Shown here: positions 10,304-16,716 of the stretch, one piece after another
Layout: each line of letters starts with the position of its first letter
Position numbering within the stretch: the stretch's first letter is position 1
Assembly: GCF_900167125.1 (NCBI RefSeq)
Contig: NZ_FUYC01000018.1
Span: forward strand, 1 to 41,833
DNA length: 41,833 bases
Reading direction: 5' to 3'
Origin: Paucidesulfovibrio gracilis DSM 16080
GTDB taxonomy: Bacteria; Desulfobacterota; Desulfovibrionia; Desulfovibrionales; Desulfovibrionaceae
The notes under the pieces: model-generated
What the model was told of the DNA's origin: nothing
What the model saw: only the letters and a program-made list of their open reading frames with translations
Database searches by the model: none
Translations under genes and position numbers: made by a program

Positions 10304-10842
10304 TGGCGCTTCACCTCCTCGTAGGCGAGCTGCAAAGCATAACCGCACAGAGTATGTCCTACTTCGCGCGGTTCAGGAGCATCCTCCAACGTGCGTCCAA
10401 TAAGTTGAGCCGCGATGTACGGAACATCTGGACAACCACCGCCGGACACGTTCACGATAGTCCCCCCGCTCTTTTCCACGGTAATTTTCATGTTCGCGGC
10501 GCGCACCATCAGGTACCGTCCGAAATCCTTTATCTGAAACAAATCCACGGGAGAAAGCAACGGCCCGGTTACCGGCACGACATCCAATGGAACCGTTCCA
10601 GCCTTCTCTAAGGTGCGCAGGATATCAAGTCCCTCAATAAGAGGATACTCTACCACAAGATCACAACCCTTCTGAATCTCTGGAGGCGGTCCCATCACCT
10701 TGATCGCATAGCCCGCACGCTTGAGTTCCTGTTCGGCCCGAATGACCTCACTGGTATGTTCAAAAATAAGAAGTCCCCGGTCCGCCCGGACAGTGCCCTG
10801 CGAACCGGGAACAATCTTTCGGAGTAGCTTCCGAAGGCCCAT
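10291..10842 (-). CDS. DUF3343-containing protein with a long C-terminal extension
   Basis: The 183-residue protein has an N-terminal part (GLLIFEHTSEVIRAEQELKR, then AGYAIKVMGPPPEI) that resembles DUF3343. That small domain is regularly encoded with YedE/YedF and handles a thiol or selenium donor in current models. Typical DUF3343 proteins are about half this length. The extra C-terminal part contains KGCDLVVEYPLIEG and a GGGCPDVPYIA motif with cysteines that could bind metal or persulfide. The gene starts 2 nt after the yedF stop. The domain call comes from N-terminal similarity and context. The extension is not recognised. Confidence 0.65.
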   Translation of the reverse strand: MGLRKLLRKIVPGSQGTVRADRGLLIFEHTSEVIRAEQELKRAGYAIKVMGPPPEIQKGCDLVVEYPLIEGLDILRTLEKAGTVPLDVVPVTGPLLSPVDLFQIKDFGRYLMVRAANMKITVEKSGGTIVNVSGGGCPDVPYIAAQLIGRTLEDAPEPREVGHTLCGYALQLAYEEVKRQCSQ

Positions 10843-10844
10843 AT

Positions 10845-11063
10845 TTAGTCCCCGGCAAGCATCAAACGATATTCACCGTTATCCTCTTCAACGGATTCCA
10901 CACGCCATCCTTTGGATTGCGCGGCACGAGCCACATTTTCCTTGGAGGCCTCGGTGTCCAACAAGACTTCTATTTTCCCCGATCCCATTGCCACGATCTT
11001 TGCCAGGGTATCCAGTACCGGCTGAGGGCAGGACAGCCCCCGCGCATCGACAGTCTCAATCAT
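10845..11063 (-). CDS. yedF: TusA/YedF-family sulfurtransferase-like protein
   Basis: A 72-residue SirA/TusA-fold protein. It has the family's DARGLSCPQPVLDTL motif with the conserved cysteine that carries a persulfide or selenide in relatives. Located directly after yedE (12-nt gap), it is better named YedF than TusA. AGGGAG precedes the ATG. It is cytosolic and is expected to hand sulfur or selenium to the downstream DUF3343 protein or to selenophosphate synthesis. That role is inferred from gene neighbourhood, not shown here. Confidence 0.88.
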   Translation of the reverse strand: MIETVDARGLSCPQPVLDTLAKIVAMGSGKIEVLLDTEASKENVARAAQSKGWRVESVEEDNGEYRLMLAGD

Positions 11064-11075
11064 GTCGTATTCTCC

Positions 11076-12161
11076 CTAGGCTGATTTTTTTCGCATGGTA
11101 AATCCAATAAACAAACACACAGCCAATCCAATGAAGACCGCCGCTATACCGTGCGGCCCCACGCCCTTAGGCGAACTGGCCAAGCCAAAGTTATGCGCAA
11201 AACCGGCGCCAACGATCATGCCGAACACAAAGACGGCGGCATCGCCATCTCCCTCGCCCGCCATGAACAGCTGCCGTCCAGGACAACCACCAGCCAAAGC
11301 AAAGCAAAGACCGGCAAGGACCATGCCCATAAAGTTCCACAAACCCTGGGTGTGAGCCACGGGCTGTCCGGCAAACCCAGGATTAAACTGTCCAAGGATT
11401 AAGTTCACGGCAAAGGCTGCGGCAAGTAAGGCCAGAACACCGGAAAAAAGGTGAACCTGCCGGAACAAAATCAAATCACGAAAAGCCCCCATGGTACAAA
11501 ACCGGCTCCGTTGGGCAATGGCTCCCACCAACAACCCCACACCCAGAGAGATGAACAATGGCGCATGCATCGCTCCCGGTCCCTTGAGGCTGTAAAAAAG
11601 CACACCTGATTCAGCTTTGCCGGAAACCTGCGGATACAGAAACATCAAAATCAAAAAACCGACCATGACCAAAGGCATAATCAGTCCCACCGACGAGTAT
11701 GTCTTTTGACTACGACCGAGGTTATACCCTTTCTTGAAGAAAAGTGTGCCGACCCAAATTCCGGCGATGAGACCGGCCAGACCGAAGAGGGAATTGAGAT
11801 CTCCGCCAGCCAGCCTCAACAGCGCACGCCATGGGCACCCTAAAAAAACCAGGGCGCCTATCATGGCAAACACACCGAGGATGAATCGGACGATGGGCGC
11901 GGATCCGGCCCTGGGCCGAAAATCTTTGCCGACCAGTGCGGCACCCAGCGCACCAAGAACAAAGCCGAAGATTTCAGGACGCATATACTGGACAACGCCC
12001 GCACGGTGCAGCCCGACAGCACCGGCGATATCCCGCTCAAAGCAAGCAACACAGATGCCCATGTTCCCAGGGTTGCCCAGATACTGGAGCAAAGCTGCCA
12101 AGCACCCGATCACAAGCCCGACGAAAATGATTCCTTTTCGCGAGGCAAAAAAATTGACCAT
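11076..12161 (-). CDS. yedE: YedE-family membrane transporter (putative selenium/sulfur-compound importer)
   Basis: This 361-residue polytopic inner-membrane protein has about ten hydrophobic segments. The two halves carry the YeeE/YedE signature cysteines: GNMGICVACFERD and LGCPWRALLR in the first half, and RSRFCTMGAFRD and GGCPGRQLFMAGEGDGD in the second. These match the thiosulfate-channel-like fold of YeeE with a conserved cysteine line through the pore. A strong ribosome site (AAAGGAGG) precedes the ATG. It is the first gene of the four-gene operon. YedE is associated with selenium utilisation. Transport of thiosulfate cannot be excluded. Confidence 0.9.
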   Translation of the reverse strand: MVNFFASRKGIIFVGLVIGCLAALLQYLGNPGNMGICVACFERDIAGAVGLHRAGVVQYMRPEIFGFVLGALGAALVGKDFRPRAGSAPIVRFILGVFAMIGALVFLGCPWRALLRLAGGDLNSLFGLAGLIAGIWVGTLFFKKGYNLGRSQKTYSSVGLIMPLVMVGFLILMFLYPQVSGKAESGVLFYSLKGPGAMHAPLFISLGVGLLVGAIAQRSRFCTMGAFRDLILFRQVHLFSGVLALLAAAFAVNLILGQFNPGFAGQPVAHTQGLWNFMGMVLAGLCFALAGGCPGRQLFMAGEGDGDAAVFVFGMIVGAGFAHNFGLASSPKGVGPHGIAAVFIGLAVCLFIGFTMRKKSA

Positions 12162-12612
12162 ACGTCCTCCTTTCTTAGCAAAACGAACGAAACCTACCCC
12201 TCAGTCAAGACGGAAGTTATCGAAGAAGCGTTGGGCAGACCAATTGTTTATAAGCAAACAAACAGTATGGAGATATAGAGAATTTCTATTTGAAAAAGCG
12301 AAGAAATAATGGCCAACCAGTTGAGTAAAACTCACAAGATTTAAGGAGAAACAACAAACATTCCATCCTTAGAGTATTGGGAAGGAAATGCTTTCACTGC
12401 TTGCCCGCTTGGGGAGGCGTGTGTTCATAAGTAGCCGGTTCTTAAAAACTAATATTGATATATAAACATATAACAACAATAAAAGACAGTTAGAGATCGT
12501 TTTAACTGGACACACTGCAAGGGATATCCTAAAGACAATTTCCACGCATGATGGGACGCCGTCCGCACGAAGGGACGGCTCACAGTCAATCATAACCCAA
12601 AGAGCTTACCTC
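12162..12612. other. Divergent promoter region between yedE and the nhaC-type gene
   Basis: A 451-bp non-coding stretch, A/T-rich in the middle. It must hold the promoter of the yedE operon (minus) and of the antiporter (plus). I could not define -35/-10 boxes. The only clear structure is the hairpin at 12558-12579. Confidence 0.5.
12558..12579 (+). promoter_or_regulatory. Hairpin in the leader of the antiporter gene
   Basis: Perfect 7-bp arms GCCGTCC/GGACGGC enclose an 8-nt loop (GCACGAAG), 34 bp before the antiporter ATG. There is no T-tract, so it is not a standard terminator. It may be an RNA leader element or an operator. No known riboswitch class is recognised. Confidence 0.35.
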
Positions 12613-13956
12613 ATGAACCAGCAATCCATTCCACCGCGTGGAAGCGCTCTGCTTCCCCTTCTCCTCTTTCTCGCTCTATTCATCGGCACGGGAACAGTGC
12701 TCACCATTCAAGGCAAGAGCATGGCGTTCTATCAATTGTCCGCTGCGGTCGCCATTTTACCAGCCATTGCTCTGGCCTTACTCATGGGCAAGGAAAAGTT
12801 GGACAAAAAAATTTCCATCTTCCTGCATGGCGTCGGTGACATCAACATTGTGACCATGTGCGTGATCTACCTTTTAGCGGGCGGCTTTGCCTCGGTTGCC
12901 AAAGCCATCGGCGGAGTAGACGCCACAGTGAACCTGGGCTTGGCATTCATCCCCGCCGAACTCGTCCTTCCGGGGCTTTTCACCATTGCCGCGTTTGTCG
13001 CCACGTCCATGGGAACCTCCATGGGGACCATCGCAGCCATTGCTCCCATTGCCGCCGGGGTGGGACATCAAACCGATATTTCCATCGCCATGCTCATGGG
13101 GACCGTTGTTGGTGGTGCCATGTTCGGAGACAACCTCTCTATGATCTCGGACACAACCATTGCAGCAACACGCACACAGAACTGCGCCATGAGCGACAAG
13201 TTCAAGATGAACTTTCGAATAGTCACCCCCGCAGCTCTTGGCACCCTTCTTCTGCTCGGGTTTCTCGGTACGTCGGGAACGGTCACGAACATTGGGGACT
13301 GGGAGTTCATCCGTGTTGTACCGTACCTTGTCATTCTTGGTCTGGCCGTGGCCGGTGTGAATGTTTTCGTTGTGCTTGCCACGGGCATCGTCCTTGCGGG
13401 CGGTGTAGGCCTGACCGTCATACCGGACTATTCATTGCTCCAGTTTGCCCAGGACATTTATTCCGGTTTTGCAAGCATGCATGAAATCCTGGTCCTCTCC
13501 ATGCTGGTCGGCGGCTTGGGAGAGTTGATCCGGTTCAACGGCGGCCTGCAATGGCTATTGGAACGTGTCAACTCGCTTGCTCGCCGGGCTGGCCGTGGAA
13601 ACACCAGGCGTTCCGGCGAATTTGGCATTGCGTCCCTGGTGGCCCTGGCAGACGCATGCACAGCCAACAACACCGTAGCCATCATCCTTACTGGTCGACT
13701 TGCCAAGGAAATCGCAGCGGATACGGGTGTGGATCCTCGCCGAAGCGCCAGTCTTCTGGATATCTTTTCATGCATTGTGCAGGGGATGACCCCCTATGCT
13801 GCCCAAGTACTCCTTGCCGGATCCATTGCAGGAATATCTCCGGTGGCCGTGGTCGCCAACAATTGGTATTGTATGGTGCTTGCAGTGATCTCCATCGGCG
13901 CCATTACCACGGGGCTTCCTAAAATCAAAAAACAGGCGGCCGAATCGCTCGCCTGA
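12613..13956 (+). CDS. NhaC-family Na+/H+ antiporter
   Basis: A 447-residue membrane protein with about ten to twelve hydrophobic helices, in the inner membrane. The motif GGAMFGDNLSMISDTTIAATRTQ is split by length here, but its core MFGDNLSMISDTTIA is the signature of the NhaC/Na+:H+ antiporter clade. A second conserved block, DACTANNTVAI, lies in the C-terminal half. Such proteins exchange Na+ for H+, and some relatives exchange organic acids such as malate for lactate, so the substrate is not certain. The ribosome site is weak. It is a single-gene unit with a strong terminator and no regulator beside it. Confidence 0.85.
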   Translation: MNQQSIPPRGSALLPLLLFLALFIGTGTVLTIQGKSMAFYQLSAAVAILPAIALALLMGKEKLDKKISIFLHGVGDINIVTMCVIYLLAGGFASVAKAIGGVDATVNLGLAFIPAELVLPGLFTIAAFVATSMGTSMGTIAAIAPIAAGVGHQTDISIAMLMGTVVGGAMFGDNLSMISDTTIAATRTQNCAMSDKFKMNFRIVTPAALGTLLLLGFLGTSGTVTNIGDWEFIRVVPYLVILGLAVAGVNVFVVLATGIVLAGGVGLTVIPDYSLLQFAQDIYSGFASMHEILVLSMLVGGLGELIRFNGGLQWLLERVNSLARRAGRGNTRRSGEFGIASLVALADACTANNTVAIILTGRLAKEIAADTGVDPRRSASLLDIFSCIVQGMTPYAAQVLLAGSIAGISPVAVVANNWYCMVLAVISIGAITTGLPKIKKQAAESLA

Positions 13957-13961
13957 TGCAT

Positions 13962-14021
13962 TTCTCCCCAAAAAAACGCCTCCTGCCCGAATCGGTAAGG
14001 AGGCGTTCTTTTTGGGGAGAA
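13962..14021. terminator. Bidirectional rho-independent terminator
   Basis: The core stem AACGCCTCCT/AGGAGGCGTT is extended by TTCTCCCC...GGGGAGAA outside it, with A and T runs between the two stem parts. T-tracts on both strands let it stop the antiporter gene (plus) and the small membrane gene at 14059-14178 (minus). Confidence 0.9.
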
Positions 14022-14058
14022 GCAAAATGAATTTTGCCTCAACACAAAGACGAAGGTG

Positions 14059-14178
14059 CTATTTTTTTCGCAATGCCATCTTAACTACGACCTCCACGGC
14101 GACAATCGCCGCCGGAACCGCCAGGCCACCACAGATAAAGCCCCTCCAAAACTCCGAAAGAGAATTCCACCAACTCAT
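14059..14178 (-). CDS. 39-residue single-helix membrane protein
   Basis: This small reading frame begins MSWWNSLSEFWRGF, continues with a hydrophobic stretch (CGGLAVPAAIVAVEVVVKMA) and ends LRKK. A good ribosome site (GGAG, 7-nt spacing) precedes the ATG, and the bidirectional terminator at 13962-14021 lies just downstream. The amphipathic, tryptophan-rich start, one membrane-spanning helix and a basic C-terminus fit a real bacterial small membrane protein. Function is unknown. The evidence is the start signal, composition and terminator, not homology. Confidence 0.6.
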   Translation of the reverse strand: MSWWNSLSEFWRGFICGGLAVPAAIVAVEVVVKMALRKK

Positions 14179-14386
14179 TTTCCCACTCCATTAGTTCAGA
14201 TCAGCCGCATGAATACATTCTCCGTTCAAGATTCCATACACCTATCATGATCATCAGGGGAGACTCAAGATACGGATTATATATGATATTGCAGAACAAG
14301 CCGCTGTAGCGCCTTATTTTCTTTTCTCGCATAATATGCTTTTATACTACTCCTCCATCAATCAGACTGAGACCAGGGCGGAAAGC

Positions 14387-15127
14387 ATGCGAGATGATGC
14401 GCTGCAAAAAATTTTACAATTAACCACGGCTGTTGCCAAGGGAGACCGCCAAAGTGTGCAGGACTTGCTGCAACTCACGGCAACTCCGGGTATCCCCGCT
14501 GTGGTGGCAGAACTGGCGGAACAAATTTCCAGTATTGTGGTCCAAAAGGAAGCCAGGGAATTTCGGTTGGAGATGATGATTGAGGATTTGCTTCAAGCAA
14601 AAGATCAAATCGAAGAGGCTCATCGCGACTGTTTGACCGGTCTTCCGACTCGAGCGACTTTTTTTAAAACGCTGGATACAATCTGTGCGGAAACCGAAGC
14701 AAAGCAAACGTGCTTAGGGCTGCTTTTTATCGACCTGGACCGATTCAAACAAGTCAACGACACCATGGGGCATGATGCCGGAGACGCACTTCTCAAAAAT
14801 GTGGCGCGGCGAATCTGCGCGACACTCGGAGAGACCGACACGGCCGCCAGATTGGGAGGCGACGAATTTACCGTAATCCTCCCGAACCTCAACTCACCGC
14901 AACAGGCCAAAGATCTTGCCGACACCATCCTGGCGGAACTCAAACGCCCCTTTTCTCTGCCCCAAGGCCAGGCCAAAATTGGCGCTTCCATCGGTATCAG
15001 CCTGTACCCTGCGGAGGCGGACCGACCTGTTACCCTGGTAAAAAATGCAGATATCGCCATGTACCGGGCCAAAGAACTGGGGCGCAACTGTTGCCAGCTA
15101 TATGCCGACCTTGGCACCCTTCTCTAA
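14387..15127 (+). CDS. GGDEF-domain diguanylate cyclase
   Basis: The 246-residue protein would make cyclic di-GMP from GTP. A helical N-terminal region of about 85 residues leads into the GGDEF domain (DCLTGLPTRATF at its start; DLDRFKQVNDTMGHDAGD; RLGGDEFTVILP). The active-site GGDEF is intact, so catalysis is likely. The product-inhibition site (RxxD, five residues before GGDEF) reads GETD, so the arginine is lost. No transmembrane segment or recognised sensor domain is seen. Start 14387 follows AGGGCGG. An ATG at 14336 lies upstream without a ribosome site. A c-di-GMP-binding PilZ protein lies at 23889-24167. Confidence 0.9.
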   Translation: MRDDALQKILQLTTAVAKGDRQSVQDLLQLTATPGIPAVVAELAEQISSIVVQKEAREFRLEMMIEDLLQAKDQIEEAHRDCLTGLPTRATFFKTLDTICAETEAKQTCLGLLFIDLDRFKQVNDTMGHDAGDALLKNVARRICATLGETDTAARLGGDEFTVILPNLNSPQQAKDLADTILAELKRPFSLPQGQAKIGASIGISLYPAEADRPVTLVKNADIAMYRAKELGRNCCQLYADLGTLL

Positions 15128-15129
15128 AG

Positions 15130-15163
15130 GACAGCAGACCCGCCCATTGGAAGATCTGCTGTC
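15130..15163. terminator. Intergenic hairpin between convergent genes
   Basis: Perfect 9-bp arms GACAGCAGA/TCTGCTGTC lie between the ends of the GGDEF gene and ribB. There is no good T-tract on either strand, so termination is likely but not certain. Confidence 0.55.
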
Positions 15164-15179
15164 GCGTCCACTGAACATT

Positions 15180-15827
15180 TTACTGCTGAGCGACCTGCTC
15201 ACGATAATAGGCTAGGTCTTCCACGGTGAGCACGGGAAAATCATGTCGCTCGCCAAACGATGCAACCTCCGGCAAGCGGGCCATGGTGCCGTCCGGATTC
15301 GTAAGCTCACACAACACACCGCAAGGTTCCAGACCGGCCAAGCGCATCATATCCACAGTAGCTTCCGTATGCCCTCGACGCTCCAGTACGCCGTTGGGTT
15401 TTGCACAAAGCGGAAACACATGTCCGGGGCGATGCAAGTCACCCGGAGTGGCTGAAGAGGCTATGGCAGCTTGCACGGTTCGCAAACGATCCGCTGCGGA
15501 AACACCCGTCGTCACGCCCTCGGCAGCTTCAATGGAGACTGTAAACGCGGTTTGATATCGGCTGGAATTATCACGAACCATAGGCGGCAGCTCAAGAGCG
15601 CGCACCTTTTCATCCGTAAGGCAAAGACAGACAATCCCGCTGCACTCACGGATGAGCATGGCCATTTGATCCACACGCAATGTCTGAGCGGGAAAAATCA
15701 AATCGCCTTCATTCTCACGATCCGCATCATCCGTAACCAAAACCCCCCTGCCTTGGCGAAGGGCTTCAATTCCGGCGCGCACACGTTCCACCTGATCACC
15801 AAAACGGGAAAGCAACGACTGATCCAT
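15180..15827 (-). CDS. ribB: 3,4-dihydroxy-2-butanone 4-phosphate synthase
   Basis: RibB converts ribulose 5-phosphate to dihydroxybutanone phosphate and formate in riboflavin synthesis. The 215-residue protein has the family motifs [15 protein letters not shown] (acidic loop, about residues 33-47), [21 protein letters not shown] and [16 protein letters not shown]. It is the stand-alone E. coli-type form, without the GTP cyclohydrolase II (RibA) domain. AAGGAG precedes the ATG. An FMN riboswitch is upstream, so the gene should be repressed by FMN. No other rib gene is in the window. Confidence 0.96.
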   Translation of the reverse strand: MDQSLLSRFGDQVERVRAGIEALRQGRGVLVTDDADRENEGDLIFPAQTLRVDQMAMLIRECSGIVCLCLTDEKVRALELPPMVRDNSSRYQTAFTVSIEAAEGVTTGVSAADRLRTVQAAIASSATPGDLHRPGHVFPLCAKPNGVLERRGHTEATVDMMRLAGLEPCGVLCELTNPDGTMARLPEVASFGERHDFPVLTVEDLAYYREQVAQQ

Positions 15828-15905
15828 GGTAATACTCCTTCACAGAATCAGGGTACCAGAATCAGGGCATAGAAAAGACAGCCGCTCACATGACGCGAAC
15901 AGCCA

Positions 15906-15927
15906 GCAAGGGTGGAAAGACCCTCGC
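15906..15927 (-). promoter_or_regulatory. Hairpin in the riboswitch expression platform
   Basis: On the minus strand GCGAGGGT pairs with ACCCTTGC around a 6-nt loop, between the FMN aptamer and the ribB start. No T-tract follows, so it is more likely part of a translational or anti-anti-structure switch than a plain terminator. The mechanism is inferred only. Confidence 0.4.
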
Positions 15928-15940
15928 GTGGGGAGACTGC

Positions 15941-16086
15941 CTTATCCTCTTCCATCCGGACTGTTACCGTCGGTTCCGGAATCACACCGGATCTGCTGAC
16001 CTCTTGAACAACCAAGAGCGCTCGCGGACTTTTCGGCAAAGCCGAATCACCGCCGGTGGGGAATTCCACCCCGCCCTGAGAATAAG
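15941..16086 (-). promoter_or_regulatory. FMN riboswitch (RFN element)
   Basis: On the minus strand the conserved RFN blocks appear in order: AGGGCGGGGTG, CCCCACCGGCGGT, AGTCCGCGAGC, GATCCGGTGTGATTCCGGA, CCGACGGT and AGTCCGGATG. The ends (CTTATTCTC and GAGGATAAG) pair as P1. It lies in the leader of ribB and would reduce ribB expression when FMN is high. Confidence 0.96.
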
Positions 16087-16264
16087 TGCGAAGAAGCAAA
16101 CGCCTTTCCGTCCTTGTTGTCAACCCTTCCGCCCAGACCCCAAGCTCAAAAATATGAATTCAAAACCACAAAAAATCATACGCCCCTCTTTACACATTAT
16201 CGCTATTCATCTAATGTAAAAGTAGGAATGATTTTCATATCGCATACCGAACCAGGAGGACATT

Positions 16265-16645
16265 ATGGCGAACATGGATTATCCCGGCCCCTGCCCCAGT
16301 TGTGGCGGCATTGACGGATGCAGTGCTGGTACTTCCAAAGAAGAAGCCGTTGCTCACTACTGCAAGGGACTGGAAATGGAACTCAACGCGTGGAAGGCGC
16401 GTTTGTACGACGTACTGGTGGAAGTCGGCGCTATGAATGCCGCGGACCAAGAAAAGGTTGCGGACACGCTCACGCTGATCAAATCAACAGTGAAGGAAAT
16501 TGAGGCGGTTCGTGACCAGATGCTGGAAATCTGCCCTACCAACCTCTCGGATAAGGAGTCGGAGCTGGGCGGCAAACTGGAGGCTTTACGCACCAACTAT
16601 ACTAAGGCCTTACAGGTCATCAGCCCTGGCTGGTTCGGCGGCTGA
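16265..16645 (+). CDS. Small cysteine-motif protein of unknown function
   Basis: A 126-residue cytosolic protein with no signal peptide. It begins MANMDYPGPCPSCGGIDGC, a CxxC-x5-C pattern that could bind zinc or an iron-sulfur cluster, followed by a lone cysteine in HYCKGLEMEL. The rest is mostly helical and charged and ends PGWFGG. A strong ribosome site (AGGAGG) and a good terminator bracket it as a single-gene unit. I do not recognise the family. Confidence 0.8.
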   Translation: MANMDYPGPCPSCGGIDGCSAGTSKEEAVAHYCKGLEMELNAWKARLYDVLVEVGAMNAADQEKVADTLTLIKSTVKEIEAVRDQMLEICPTNLSDKESELGGKLEALRTNYTKALQVISPGWFGG

Positions 16646-16680
16646 GATCAAAAAAACAAAACACGCAAACCCACAACACA

Positions 16681-16716
16681 CGGCAGGAACGCTTTTTACA
16701 GGTTCCTGCCGTTTTT
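16681..16716 (+). terminator. Rho-independent terminator
   Basis: The stem CGGCAGGAAC/GTTCCTGCCG with an 11-nt loop is followed by TTTTT. It ends the 16265-16645 gene right at the convergent kinase stop codon. Confidence 0.9.

Noticed and set aside
12558-12579. Mini-ykkC/guanidine-type riboswitch
   Set aside because: The loop contains ACGA, but only one hairpin is present and the loop is not the closed ACGR tetraloop the class requires.
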